Numbered from the stretch's first letter, positions 9,140 to 18,265 are shown. The stretch: 64,000 bases of DNA from Acidobacteriota bacterium (GCA_013289665.1 JABCZN010000004.1:186001-250000), one strand, 5' to 3'. Notes: generated by a model from the sequence alone, not told the origin. Program-made: numbers and translations.

Positions 9140-10327
9140 ATGGACTTGAATTTGACCGCCGAGGAGTCGGCATTCCGCGATGAACTCCACGGGTGGCTCG
9201 CGGCGAATGCCCCACAGGACTGGAACGAGTGGCGCGAAAAGCCCCTCGATGAATCGTTTTCATATCTCCGCGCCTGGCAACGGAAGCTCCATGAGGGCCG
9301 CTGGGCTGCGGTTTCCTGGCCCAAGGAATATGGTGGCCGCAGCGCCACGTTGATGCAGCAAGCCCTGTTTTGGGAAGAGATGGCGCGCGTGGATGCGCCG
9401 CCCATGGTCAACGCGCTGGGTCTGGGCCTGATTGGACCCACCATCATCGCCTGTGGAACGGACGCGCAAAAGGAACGCTACATCCGGAAAATTCTTAGCG
9501 CCGAAGAGATCTGGTGCCAGGGCTTTTCGGAACCGAATGCGGGTTCCGATCTCGCCGGTTTGCAGACGGAAGCGCGGCTGGACGGCGATCACTACATCGT
9601 GAACGGCCAGAAAGTGTGGACCAGCTACGGTTCATTTGGCGACTGGTGCGAACTGGTCGTCCGCACCGACCCCGGCGTCGCCAAGCACAAAGGACTGACC
9701 GTTCTCCTCGTGGACATGAAATCGCCCGGCGTTGAAGTTCGTCCCCTGCGCCAAATGACCGGCGAGTCTGAATTCAGCGAGCTGTTCTTCCGCGACGTGC
9801 GCGTCCCGGCAGAAAATACCCTGGGCAAGGTGAACGATGGATGGAATGTGGCGATGAGTACGCTGATGTACGAGCGTGGTTCGTACGGGGCGCGCCTGCA
9901 CCTGATTTTCAAGCGTTTCATCACGCGTCTCATCGAACTCGCGCGCACCGTCCAGCGCAACGGGCGGCCCGCCGCCGAAGATCCCCTGATCCGCCAGAAG
10001 TTGGCCCAATTGAGCGCGGAAATTGAGATCATGCGCTTCAACCAGATGCGGGCATTCAGCCGCATCACCGCCACGGGTGTGCCGGGCCCCGAGGGATCGC
10101 TCCAGAAAATTTTCTGGAGCGAGCTCAACCAGCGACTGCAGCAAATCGCGCAGGAGTTGCTTGGTTCCTACGGCCAACTGCTTGGGGGCGACCCGCATGC
10201 GATCGACAACGGGATCTGGTCGTATGCGTACCTGCGAACCCGCGGAAATACCATAGAAGCCGGCACTTCCGAGGTGCAACGAAACATCATTGGGCATTTC
10301 GTTCTGGGCCTGCCCAGAAGCTATTAA
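9140..10327 (+). CDS. Acyl-CoA dehydrogenase, first of an adjacent pair
   Basis: This is a flavin-dependent acyl-CoA dehydrogenase of 395 residues that introduces an alpha,beta double bond into an acyl-CoA. The N-terminal helices, the middle domain (WCQGFSEPNAGSDLA) and the C-terminal signature RGNTIEAGTSEVQRNII are all in order. An AAGGAG site about nine bases before the ATG supports the start. The next gene is a second, divergent acyl-CoA dehydrogenase starting ten bases later. Paired genes of these two sequence types often encode the two halves of a heterotetramer, as known from steroid side-chain degradation in actinobacteria, so the active enzyme may need both products (inference). Confidence 0.94.
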   Translation: MDLNLTAEESAFRDELHGWLAANAPQDWNEWREKPLDESFSYLRAWQRKLHEGRWAAVSWPKEYGGRSATLMQQALFWEEMARVDAPPMVNALGLGLIGPTIIACGTDAQKERYIRKILSAEEIWCQGFSEPNAGSDLAGLQTEARLDGDHYIVNGQKVWTSYGSFGDWCELVVRTDPGVAKHKGLTVLLVDMKSPGVEVRPLRQMTGESEFSELFFRDVRVPAENTLGKVNDGWNVAMSTLMYERGSYGARLHLIFKRFITRLIELARTVQRNGRPAAEDPLIRQKLAQLSAEIEIMRFNQMRAFSRITATGVPGPEGSLQKIFWSELNQRLQQIAQELLGSYGQLLGGDPHAIDNGIWSYAYLRTRGNTIEAGTSEVQRNIIGHFVLGLPRSY

Positions 10328-10337
10328 AGGATACGCC

Positions 10338-11441
10338 ATGCAATTCGGTTTGACTGAAAGCCAGGAATTCCTGAAAAACAGCGCGCGCCAATTCTTCGCC
10401 GGGGAGTGCCCCAGCGCGGAAATGCGGCGCCTGATGGCAACCGATACCGCGTATGACGCCGTGCTTTGGTCGAAGCTCGCCGACCAGGGCTATACCGGCA
10501 TCATTTATCCGGAAGCTTATGGCGGAGTGAGCCTGGGTAAAGTGGAGCTCATGCTGCTCTTGGAAGAGGCGGGACGCGCACTCTTGCCCGGTCCGTTTTT
10601 CTCGACGGTTGTTCTGGCCGGATCTGTTCTGGATGCCGTGGGCACGCCCGCACACAAGAAACAATATCTCGAGCCCATCTGCAAAGGAGAAGTTCGCTCA
10701 ACCGTTGCAATCCTGGAAGCGGGTGCAAGCTGGAACCTGCAGGATATTCAACTCGGTGCCAGCAACGGAAAGCTCAACGGTGAAAAACTTTTTGTCCCGG
10801 ACGCCGCCGTCGCCGATTTCCTTATCGTCATTGCGCGCAACGGTATCTTCCTGGTGAACGCCGAGGCTCGCGGCCTCACAATATCTCCCATGTCAGGAAT
10901 GGACCTTACCCGCAAGCTGTACGTCGTCAGATTCAACAATACTCCGGTGGAAGAAATCGGCCCCAACCTGGATCTCGCGCGAGCTCTGGACATCTCTACC
11001 GCCGCTCTCGCCGCCGAATTGGTGGGTGGCATGCAACGGACTCTCGATGTGACGGTCGAGTATGCCAAGACTCGAAAACAGTTCGGCAAGCCCATCGGAA
11101 TGTTTCAAGCCGTCCAGCATCAGTGTGCGGACATGTATCTGGAAACCGAGAGCTCGCGTTCCGCGGTGTATTACGCCGGCTGGGCGCTCGAAGAAAACGC
11201 GCCGGACGCTGCGACCGCCGTTTCCATTGCCAAGATGTATTGCAGCGATGCCGCGCGGACCGTCGGAAATCGCGGCATCCAGATTCACGGCGGCATGGGC
11301 TTCACTTGGGAAAACGATCTTCATCTCTACTACCGCCGGGCGAAGGCGTCGGAAACGGCATTCGGCGACGCCACGTTCCATCGCGAGCGCATCGCCTCGA
11401 TGGTGATCGATTCCGGCAGCGTCTCCGCGAAAAGCGCGTAA
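10338..11441 (+). CDS. Acyl-CoA dehydrogenase, second of an adjacent pair
   Basis: This is a 367-residue acyl-CoA dehydrogenase family protein, shorter than and different from its upstream neighbour. The start at 10338 has an AAAGGA site six bases upstream; an earlier ATG at 10290 lies inside the previous gene. The C-terminal half carries GNRGIQIHGGMGFTWENDLH, the form seen in the partner subunit of heteromeric dehydrogenases. It probably supplies part of the flavin pocket in a complex with the product of 9140-10327 (inference from family knowledge). The FadJ-like gene follows after 30 bases. Confidence 0.92.
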   Translation: MQFGLTESQEFLKNSARQFFAGECPSAEMRRLMATDTAYDAVLWSKLADQGYTGIIYPEAYGGVSLGKVELMLLLEEAGRALLPGPFFSTVVLAGSVLDAVGTPAHKKQYLEPICKGEVRSTVAILEAGASWNLQDIQLGASNGKLNGEKLFVPDAAVADFLIVIARNGIFLVNAEARGLTISPMSGMDLTRKLYVVRFNNTPVEEIGPNLDLARALDISTAALAAELVGGMQRTLDVTVEYAKTRKQFGKPIGMFQAVQHQCADMYLETESSRSAVYYAGWALEENAPDAATAVSIAKMYCSDAARTVGNRGIQIHGGMGFTWENDLHLYYRRAKASETAFGDATFHRERIASMVIDSGSVSAKSA

Positions 11442-11471
11442 AGTACAATCACTGAACAAGAGAGTCCATCC

Positions 11472-13595
11472 ATGACCGATCTCGTGCAACTCACAAGCGA
11501 CAACGGCATCGCCCTCATCACCATCAACAATCCTCCGGTCAACGCCCTGAGTCCCGGCGTCCCGGAGGGCATTTCAGAAGCCCTGGACAAGATCGCCCAG
11601 GACGACAGCGTCAAAGCCACAGTCCTCATCGGCGGTGGCCGCACCTTCGTGGCGGGCGCGGACATCAAGGAATTCGGCAAGATGACATCGGGCAAGTCGC
11701 GCGGGGCGGGATTGCTTCCGTTGCTCATGAAAATCGAAGACAGTGCCAAACCGGTGATCGTCGCCGTTCATGGAACTGCTTTTGGCGGCGGGATGGAACT
11801 GGCAATGGCCGGGCACTATCGCGTTGCTGTTGCCTCTGCCCAGTTCGGCCAACCGGAAGTAAAGCTCGGGCTGATACCCGGCGCGGCGGGGACACAACGA
11901 CTTCCGAGGCTCGCCGGCGTAGCGAAAGCAGTCGAAATGTGCGTGAGCGGCAACCCGGTCAATGCCGAAGAGGCGCTCAGGTTTGGCATCGTCGACCGCA
12001 TCATCAACGGCGATCTTCTCGCCGGTGCAGTTGCGTTTGCCCGCGAGGTAGCCGGCAAGCCGGCCCCGAAAACACGCGAACGAATTGAAAGGCTGGGGAG
12101 CGCCACGGAAAACGCGCTGATCTTTTCCGTCGCGCGTGAAACGGCTGCCAAAAAACAACGTGGCCTGCTTGCCCCGGCCAGGGCCATTGATGCCGTCGAA
12201 GCCGCCACGAACATGCCGTTCGAAGAAGGCTGCAAGGCTGAGCAGAAACTCTTCATTGAATGCCTCTTCTCCGACCAGTCCAAGTCGCTAATCCACGTTT
12301 TCTTCAGCGAACGCGAGGTCGCCAAGATTCCCGACATCCCCAAGGAGACCAAGACCATTTCCGTTCGTTCCGCCGCTGTCGTTGGCGCTGGCACCATGGG
12401 CGGCGGGATCGCCATGGTTTTCGCCAATGCTGGCATTCCCGTGCTTCTGAAAGAGGCGGACCAAGCCGCCCTCGATCGCGGGCTGGCCACCATCCAGTCG
12501 AATTACGCGAATTCCGTGAAGCGCGGGCGCTTCTCGCAGCAGATCGCCGAAGAACGCCTGAAGCGCATCACTCCCACGCTTACCTACGGCGATTTCCCCA
12601 ACGTGGACCTGGTGATCGAAGCTGTTTTTGAAGGCATGGCACTCAAGAAGGAAGTGTTCAAGGATTTAGATCGCGTGTGCAGACCAGGCGCCATACTTGC
12701 TAGTAACACTTCTACACTGAGCATCGATGAGATCGCTTCCACAACTTCAAGGCCCGAATCTGTCATCGGCACCCATTTCTTCAGCCCCGCCAATGTGATG
12801 CGGCTGCTGGAAATCGTCCGCGGCAAATCCTCTTCCAAAGAAGTCGTTGTCACGTGCTTGCAGCTTGCTAAAACACTTGGCAAAGTCGGCGTGCTGGTCG
12901 GTAACTGCCGCGGTTTTGTCGGCAATCGCATGTTCGGCCCGTATCGCCGTGAAGCGCAGTTCCTCGTCGAAGAAGGCGCGGGCGCCGAAGCTGTGGACCA
13001 GGCGCTTGCCGATTTCGGCATGGCGATGGGACCTCTCGCCACTGGCGACCTCGCCGGACTCGATGTGGGGTGGCGCATTCGCAAGGAATATCGCCACTTG
13101 GAAGTCCCTGGGATTCGCCAGCCGTTCGTCGAAGACCGCCTGTGTGAACTCGGCCGCTATGGCCAGAAAACCGGCGCGGGCTGGTACAAGTACGACGACC
13201 AGCGACGCGCCGCTTCGGATCCGGCCGTTGGCGAATTCGTTCGCAAGTGGGTCGAAGAAGCGGGTGTCGTTCAACGTCAAATCTCCGCCGCCGAGATCAC
13301 GGATCGCTGCCTCTACGCTCTGGTGAACGAAGGTGCCCGCATTCTGGAAGAAGGCTTCGCGTTGCGCGCTTCCGACATCGACATTATTTATATCAACGGT
13401 TACGGCTTCCCGGCCCATCGTGGCGGCCCAATGTGGCATGCCGACACTGTGGGCCTGAAACGGGTCTACGACCGCATCTGCGAATTCCACCGTCAACATG
13501 GTGAAATCTGGCAGCCCGCGCCGCTGCTGAAGCAGCTTGCCGAGCAGGGCAGGACCTTTGCTGAGATTGGCCGGGAACAGGGCGCCACAGCCTAG
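11472..13595 (+). CDS. Bifunctional enoyl-CoA hydratase / 3-hydroxyacyl-CoA dehydrogenase
   Basis: This is a 707-residue trifunctional-type protein of the FadJ/EHHADH family that catalyses two consecutive beta-oxidation steps, hydration of enoyl-CoA and NAD-dependent oxidation of the 3-hydroxyacyl-CoA. The N-terminal crotonase domain shows FVAGADIKEF and GTAFGGGMELAMAGHYRVA, with PEVKLGLIPGAAGTQRLPRL near residue 130. The dehydrogenase domain starts near residue 298 with VVGAGTMGGGIAMVFANAG and contains the catalytic GTHFFSPANVM. Two C-terminal helical domains follow. No thiolase gene is in the window, so the last step must be encoded elsewhere. The ribosome site before the ATG is weak (GAGAG). 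Confidence 0.95.
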   Translation: MTDLVQLTSDNGIALITINNPPVNALSPGVPEGISEALDKIAQDDSVKATVLIGGGRTFVAGADIKEFGKMTSGKSRGAGLLPLLMKIEDSAKPVIVAVHGTAFGGGMELAMAGHYRVAVASAQFGQPEVKLGLIPGAAGTQRLPRLAGVAKAVEMCVSGNPVNAEEALRFGIVDRIINGDLLAGAVAFAREVAGKPAPKTRERIERLGSATENALIFSVARETAAKKQRGLLAPARAIDAVEAATNMPFEEGCKAEQKLFIECLFSDQSKSLIHVFFSEREVAKIPDIPKETKTISVRSAAVVGAGTMGGGIAMVFANAGIPVLLKEADQAALDRGLATIQSNYANSVKRGRFSQQIAEERLKRITPTLTYGDFPNVDLVIEAVFEGMALKKEVFKDLDRVCRPGAILASNTSTLSIDEIASTTSRPESVIGTHFFSPANVMRLLEIVRGKSSSKEVVVTCLQLAKTLGKVGVLVGNCRGFVGNRMFGPYRREAQFLVEEGAGAEAVDQALADFGMAMGPLATGDLAGLDVGWRIRKEYRHLEVPGIRQPFVEDRLCELGRYGQKTGAGWYKYDDQRRAASDPAVGEFVRKWVEEAGVVQRQISAAEITDRCLYALVNEGARILEEGFALRASDIDIIYINGYGFPAHRGGPMWHADTVGLKRVYDRICEFHRQHGEIWQPAPLLKQLAEQGRTFAEIGREQGATA

Positions 13596-13704
13596 CTCCT
13601 CGGGATCTACGGATCAATTCAGAAACTCAGTCTGGGCTCACACGAATCGCATCTATCGCAATGCATCATGCGGTACAACATTTGACGGAGGAGACCGGTC
13701 GGAA

Positions 13705-14424
13705 ATGGGGATTGTCTTTCTCGTCCGTCATGCGCAGGCTTCGTTCCTGGAGTCGAATTATGATGAACTGTCCAATCTCGGGGAGGCGCAGGCCCGTCTC
13801 CTCGGACAGTACTGGTCGCGGCACACTGTCGTTTTTGACCGCGTCTTCACCGGTCCTTGCGTCCGGCAGAAAGATACACTCACGCTCGTGAGTGATACCT
13901 GCCGGAAAGCCGGCATCCATTTTCCCGACCCTGTGGTGCTGAACGAGTTTGACGAATATCAGGCAGAATGGGTTCTCGAACGCAGCCTGCCCGGATTGCT
14001 TGAAATTAACCAAAACATTCGCGATCTCCACGCCGCATTCCAGTCCTCCTCCGGCTCAGCTGGGCGGCGGGCGACGTTTGCGAAGTTGTTCGAGGCCGTC
14101 ATCAGCAAATGGGTGCGCGGAGAAATTTGTCCGCCAGGTGTTGAGAGTTGGCTGGAATTCTGCTCGCGAGTGAATTCCGGCCTCACTAAGTGTCTCTCCG
14201 GCGGCAACCGCGGTGAACGGATCGCGATTTTTACTTCCGGGGGACCAATCGGAGTTGCCATGCAGCGCGCTCTGCAACTCTCCGCGGAGAGCACATTGAA
14301 TGTGAGCTGGATGTCGCGGAACTCTTCCTGGAGCGAATTTATTTATTCCGGGGAGCGGTTTACGCTTAGCAGTTTTAACTGTCACGCGCATATTGACGAT
14401 CCCGCGATGTTGACTTACCGCTAA
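13705..14424 (+). CDS. Histidine phosphatase family protein
   Basis: This 239-residue protein belongs to the phosphoglycerate-mutase-like histidine phosphatases. The catalytic RHG-like motif is FLVRHAQASF at the N-terminus, here with Ala in place of Gly, which is common in the wider family. The second phosphate-pocket region is IAIFTSGGPIGVAMQ, with Ser in place of the usual His (a typical family motif is TSGGxI). The ATG at 13705 is chosen because GACGGAGGAG precedes it and the motif must sit near the N-terminus. It lies between the FadJ-like gene and a phosphotransferase, 12 bases from the latter, suggesting it acts on a phosphorylated intermediate or a by-product of that kinase (inference). 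The substrate is unknown. Confidence 0.85.
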   Translation: MGIVFLVRHAQASFLESNYDELSNLGEAQARLLGQYWSRHTVVFDRVFTGPCVRQKDTLTLVSDTCRKAGIHFPDPVVLNEFDEYQAEWVLERSLPGLLEINQNIRDLHAAFQSSSGSAGRRATFAKLFEAVISKWVRGEICPPGVESWLEFCSRVNSGLTKCLSGGNRGERIAIFTSGGPIGVAMQRALQLSAESTLNVSWMSRNSSWSEFIYSGERFTLSSFNCHAHIDDPAMLTYR

Positions 14425-14436
14425 GGAGGCAATCCA

Positions 14437-15504
14437 GTGAGCGACTTGCTCGACCATCCTGCGGCGATTCGACCCGGTGAAGAGCTTGACCTGGTCAGGC
14501 TTGAACCCTATTTGCGCGAACATTTTCCGGATGATAGAGGCGCGCTCATGGCCAGCCAATTCCCCAGCGGCCATTCCAACTTGACGTACTCGCTATGGCT
14601 TGGGACCAGGGAGCTCGTCCTTCGGCGGCCGCCGTTTGGAAGCAAGGTCAAGTCCGCTCATGACATGAGCCGCGAAGTTCGTGTGCTCTCCAAGCTCCAC
14701 TCTGTTTATGCCCCGGCCCCCGAAGTGCTCCATTATTGCGACGACGATTCCGTCATCGGCGCACCTTTCTATGTGATGAATCCGATTCACGGCATCATTC
14801 TTCGCAGGCATGTGCCTTCGGGACTGGATTTTCCCGCGGAAAAGGCGCGGCGGCTCAGCGAATCCTTTGTTGAGAATCTCATTCGTCTGCACCGCGTGGA
14901 TTACGCGGCTGTGGGCCTCGCCAACCTGGGTAAGCCCGAAGGTTATCTGGAACGGCAGGTCCACGGGTGGACCGAACGCTACCACGGTTCTAAAACGCAC
15001 GATTATCCGGAAGTGGAGAAAATCGCCGCCTGGATGCAACAGCACATGCCTGCCACGGGCAAAGTTTCGCTAATCCACAATGACTACAAATATGACAATG
15101 TGGTGCTCGATTCGAACGACATAACTGCGATTGTGGGTGTTCTTGATTGGGAAATGTGCACCATAGGCGACCCTTTGACGGATCTCGGCACTACCTTGGC
15201 CTATTGGGTGGATGCGGCGGATCCGGAGGAGCTGCAAGAAAACCGCTGGGGGCCCACAAGCGTTCCCGGCAGCCTGAAGCGGGCCGAGATCGTGCACGAA
15301 TACGCGCGGAAAACCGGAACCGATCCTTCGCAGATCGCTTTTTATCTCGCGTTTGCGCGTTTCAAGCTTGCCGTGATCGTCCAGCAAATTTATTATCGCT
15401 ATCAGCAGGGCCTGACCAAAGACGAGCGCTTTCGGTCCATGCCAGCCACAATCCAGATGCTCTTGCGCGCCTCCTTGCACACCGCGCAGACCGATCGGAT
15501 CTAG
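14437..15504 (+). CDS. APH-like phosphotransferase, acyl-CoA-dehydrogenase-associated (LvaA/ACAD10-11 kinase type)
   Basis: This is a 355-residue kinase-fold protein of the aminoglycoside phosphotransferase family. It has the catalytic loop LIHNDYKYDN near residue 210 and the metal-binding VLDWEMCTIGDPLTDLG near 230. The start is GTG, set by AGGAGG at 14424-14429 seven bases upstream. This subfamily is known as the kinase part of mammalian ACAD10/ACAD11 and as LvaA of the Pseudomonas putida levulinate pathway, where it phosphorylates the 4-hydroxyl of a 4-hydroxyacyl-CoA. It is not an antibiotic-resistance enzyme. The matching dehydrogenase is probably the convergent gene 16079-17305. Confidence 0.9.
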   Translation: MSDLLDHPAAIRPGEELDLVRLEPYLREHFPDDRGALMASQFPSGHSNLTYSLWLGTRELVLRRPPFGSKVKSAHDMSREVRVLSKLHSVYAPAPEVLHYCDDDSVIGAPFYVMNPIHGIILRRHVPSGLDFPAEKARRLSESFVENLIRLHRVDYAAVGLANLGKPEGYLERQVHGWTERYHGSKTHDYPEVEKIAAWMQQHMPATGKVSLIHNDYKYDNVVLDSNDITAIVGVLDWEMCTIGDPLTDLGTTLAYWVDAADPEELQENRWGPTSVPGSLKRAEIVHEYARKTGTDPSQIAFYLAFARFKLAVIVQQIYYRYQQGLTKDERFRSMPATIQMLLRASLHTAQTDRI

Positions 15505-15561
15505 CGCTTCCCACCGGCTTTAGATTTGGTGTTTACATGAGCGGCCACAAATTCAAGCGGT

Positions 15562-16026
15562 TCACGAGTAGTACCGAACGATCCACTCTGCGACGCAAGC
15601 TGGCTTCTCAGACTGCTCGCATTCGATCGTTACACCATAGGTCGCTTCGACAGAGTCGGACAGTTCTTCGAACGCGAGAAGCCCTACAAGCGCCCGAATC
15701 CGGGAATCGACGCGGACCGCGGCGGGGAAGCGCACGCGATTCAGCCCATAGTTCACAGCCAACCGTACACCGTTTTGGATCTGAATCGCCTTGGCAATGA
15801 GATGGCTGGCCAAAGCGAGGGTAAGAAACCCGTGAGCGATCGTCGCGCCATAGGGCGATTCTTTGCTCGCCCGCACCTGGTTCAGATGGATCCATTGCCG
15901 GTCTTCCGTGGCTTCCGCAAACAGCGCGATCCGTTCCTGGGTAACGGGAAGCCATTCTGTGACCCCTATCTCCCGGCCGACCCATTCTTTCAATGATTGC
16001 GGATTGCTGACAACCAGTGGAGGCAT
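15562..16026 (-). CDS. MaoC-like (R)-specific enoyl-CoA hydratase, hot-dog fold
   Basis: This is a 154-residue single-domain hot-dog protein of the MaoC/NodN type that hydrates an enoyl-CoA. The catalytic Asp and His are in TEDRQWIHL, followed by the typical YGATIAHGFLTLAL. The ATG at 16026 is chosen because a GGAGAAG site precedes it and the domain starts about 15 residues later; longer readings run into the upstream dehydrogenase. It is the last gene of the - strand unit of ECH, acyl-CoA dehydrogenase and MaoC, and converges with the phosphotransferase gene 57 bases away. No terminator is obvious between them. Confidence 0.9.
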   Translation of the reverse strand: MPPLVVSNPQSLKEWVGREIGVTEWLPVTQERIALFAEATEDRQWIHLNQVRASKESPYGATIAHGFLTLALASHLIAKAIQIQNGVRLAVNYGLNRVRFPAAVRVDSRIRALVGLLAFEELSDSVEATYGVTIECEQSEKPACVAEWIVRYYS

Positions 16027-16078
16027 CAACTTCTCCGGTGGCGGCTGACTTCGCCGTGTTGCGCACAGGTTTTCATTA

Positions 16079-17305
16079 TCAGTGCGAAGCCTGCGCTCCC
16101 GCCGATTTCTTGCCCTTGGCCAGCTCCCACTTCGCAATCGATTCCACGTGCACTTCATCCGGTCCGTCGGCAATTCGCAGAGTGCGCACGCCCGCCCACG
16201 CGGCTGCGAGGAACGTGTCCTGCGATACGCCCGCGCCGCCGTGCGCTTGGATGGCGCGATCCAGCACGCGCAGCGCGACATTGGGCGCGACCACTTTGAT
16301 CATCGCGATTTCCGCCCGCGCCGCTTTGTTCCCCACCGTGTCCATCATGTACGCGGCCTCGAGCGTCAGCAGCCGCGCTTGTTCGATCTCCATGCGAGAT
16401 TCGGCAATGTCCGCGCGAATCGAACCTTGCTCCGCCAATGGCTTTCCGAAAGCCACGCGCGCTTCGACACGACTGCACATCGTTTCCAAGGCGCGCTCTG
16501 CCACTCCGATGCACCGCATGCAATGATGGATGCGCCCCGGCCCCAGCCGCCCTTGCGCGATCTCGAACCCGCGCCCTTCGCCAAGCAAGATGTTAGCCAA
16601 CGGAACGCGGACATTTTCAAAGGTGACTTCACAATGGCCGTGTGGCGCGTGGTCGTACCCAAACACCCGCAGCATACGGTTGATTTTCACTCCCGGCAGA
16701 TCCATTGGCACCAGAATCATGGACTGTTGTTTATGAGGCGGGGCCGCAGGATCCGTCTTGCCCATGAAAATCGCGATCTTGCAGCGTGGGTCACCCGCTC
16801 CCGACGTCCACCACTTCCGGCCATTAACAACGTAGTTGCCCGCGTCGCGAACGATTCTCGCTTCGATGTTTGTCGCATCGGAAGACGCCACTGCTGGCTC
16901 CGTCATCGCGAAACACGAGCGGATTTCACCTGCAAGTAACGGCTTAAGCCACTGTTCCTTCTGTTCCGGGGTGCCATAGCGGGCGAGTACTTCCATATTC
17001 CCGGTATCCGGCGCCGAACAATTGAAAACTTCCGGTCCGATCTCGCTGCGCCCCATCATTTCGCAGAGCGGCGCGTATTCCAGATTTGTCAGTCCCGCGC
17101 CGTATTCGCTTTCGGGCAGAAATAGATTCCACAAGCCGGCCGAGCGTGCTTTCGGCTTGAGCTCTTCGATAGTCCTGGTGGGCACCCATCGGTTCCGTTC
17201 GATCTCATCGTGGTAGCGTCGCTCGTTCGGATAAATGTGCTCGTCCAGAAAGGCTTGCAGCCGGCGTTGCAGCTCTTTCACTTTGTCGCTGAATTCGAAG
17301 TTCAC
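16079..17305 (-). CDS. Acyl-CoA dehydrogenase, ACAD10/11-like (LvaC type)
   Basis: This is a 408-residue acyl-CoA dehydrogenase family flavoprotein. The phrase [20 protein letters not shown] and the ending with [11 protein letters not shown] are hallmarks of the ACAD10/ACAD11 branch. In that branch the dehydrogenase acts with a kinase on 4-hydroxyacyl-CoAs: the 4-phosphoryl group is eliminated and the chain becomes a normal beta-oxidation intermediate. The start is a GTG at 17305, with a modest AGGAAC site. The enoyl-CoA hydratase gene ends nine bases upstream, so these genes are clearly an operon. The kinase partner would be the convergent 14437-15504 gene. The family call is firm; the exact reaction is inferred. 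Confidence 0.92.
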   Translation of the reverse strand: MNFEFSDKVKELQRRLQAFLDEHIYPNERRYHDEIERNRWVPTRTIEELKPKARSAGLWNLFLPESEYGAGLTNLEYAPLCEMMGRSEIGPEVFNCSAPDTGNMEVLARYGTPEQKEQWLKPLLAGEIRSCFAMTEPAVASSDATNIEARIVRDAGNYVVNGRKWWTSGAGDPRCKIAIFMGKTDPAAPPHKQQSMILVPMDLPGVKINRMLRVFGYDHAPHGHCEVTFENVRVPLANILLGEGRGFEIAQGRLGPGRIHHCMRCIGVAERALETMCSRVEARVAFGKPLAEQGSIRADIAESRMEIEQARLLTLEAAYMMDTVGNKAARAEIAMIKVVAPNVALRVLDRAIQAHGGAGVSQDTFLAAAWAGVRTLRIADGPDEVHVESIAKWELAKGKKSAGAQASH

Positions 17306-17314
17306 TCGAGGTTC

Positions 17315-18145
17315 CTATCTGCCAGTGAAAGCCGGAGCCCGTTTTTCGATGAAGTGCGCCACGCCTTCCTTGAAGTCGTCAGACTGCAGGCTCGCCAGCA
17401 TCTCTTGTTCGGAGCTTTCAAACGCTTCCGCCAACGTCTGAAACATCGCGTCGTATACCTGCCGCTTGATCACCCGCAGGGAACGCGGACTGACGTTTGC
17501 GGCCAGGTCCATCGCATATTTCTCGACGCGTTCCAGAAAAGATTCTTGTGGGAAGATCTGATTCACCAATCCCATTCTCAGCGCTTCCGCAGCATCGATC
17601 ATTCTTGCAGTGAATAGCAGGTCCAGCGCATTGGCGTGTCCCACCAGGCGCGGCAGCATCCATGCCATACCGTACTCTGCAATCAGTCCCCGCTGAGCAA
17701 ATGCTGTTCCGAAACGGGCCCCATCGGCTGCAAAGCGCAAATCGCAGTATAAAGCGATCACCAGGCCCAAACCGACTACCGGGCCGTTAATCCCCGCAAT
17801 CACGGGTTTACTAACCGCGGGGAAATACGAATATTTCTTCCGAAAATCGGCTCGCAGACCCTCACGGCTTCCACTTACAGGTTCGACCGCCTGGGCCCGC
17901 CGCGCTTCGTCGAGTCCCTTCTCTGCGACCGTGCTCAGGAGCGACATATCCGCGCCGGCACAAAATCCACGCCCCGCGCCCGTTAACACAATCACGCGAA
18001 CGCTTTCATCCTTCTCCGCCTCTTCCATCGCTGCGCGCACTTCGCGTTCCATGATGGCTGTCCAGGCGTTCAGCTTATCAGGCCGGTTGAGCGTAATCGT
18101 GGCCACCCGGCCGGCGAAGTGGTACAGCGTTTCTTGGTTTGGCAT
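17315..18145 (-). CDS. Enoyl-CoA hydratase/isomerase family protein
   Basis: This is a 276-residue crotonase-fold enzyme, acting on enoyl-CoA esters in the cytoplasm. The first oxyanion-hole region is GAGRGFCAGADMSLL and the second is GPVVGLGLVIALYCDL. The loop GTAFAQRGLIAEYGMAW carries the likely catalytic glutamate; this layout resembles PaaG-like isomerases as well as hydratases. The ATG at 18145 is preferred to a TTG at 18166. A perfect TATAAT on this strand lies only about ten bases upstream of the ATG, so the transcript may be nearly leaderless. It is the first gene of the unit leading to the ACAD10/11-like dehydrogenase and the MaoC hydratase. Confidence 0.92.
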   Translation of the reverse strand: MPNQETLYHFAGRVATITLNRPDKLNAWTAIMEREVRAAMEEAEKDESVRVIVLTGAGRGFCAGADMSLLSTVAEKGLDEARRAQAVEPVSGSREGLRADFRKKYSYFPAVSKPVIAGINGPVVGLGLVIALYCDLRFAADGARFGTAFAQRGLIAEYGMAWMLPRLVGHANALDLLFTARMIDAAEALRMGLVNQIFPQESFLERVEKYAMDLAANVSPRSLRVIKRQVYDAMFQTLAEAFESSEQEMLASLQSDDFKEGVAHFIEKRAPAFTGR

Positions 18146-18155
18146 GATGGGCCGG

Positions 18156-18185
18156 ATTATATACAAGCGGCGCCGCGTTAGTCAC
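18156..18185 (-). promoter_or_regulatory. Predicted sigma-70 promoter of the ECH operon
   Basis: On the - strand, TATAAT (18156-18161) is preceded 18 bases upstream by GTGACT (18180-18185), a four-of-six match to the -35 consensus. Transcription would begin near 18149, only a few bases before the ATG at 18145, which would give an almost leaderless messenger and would explain the lack of a ribosome site. Confidence 0.5.
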
Positions 18186-18265
18186 ATTTATCTGTGGGTG
18201 ACTATCGCATTCCGATAGCTTTCCGCGGTCCGCCCGCCGGTGGTGGGGGAGGGGAGTTTGCAAAT

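Noticed and set aside
14437..15504. Aminoglycoside resistance phosphotransferase
   Set aside because: Same fold, but sequence type and acyl-CoA gene context fit the ACAD-associated kinase branch.
16082..16939. Open frame on the + strand across the acyl-CoA dehydrogenase
   Set aside because: Antisense shadow of a well-conserved gene, with arginine-rich composition and no motif.
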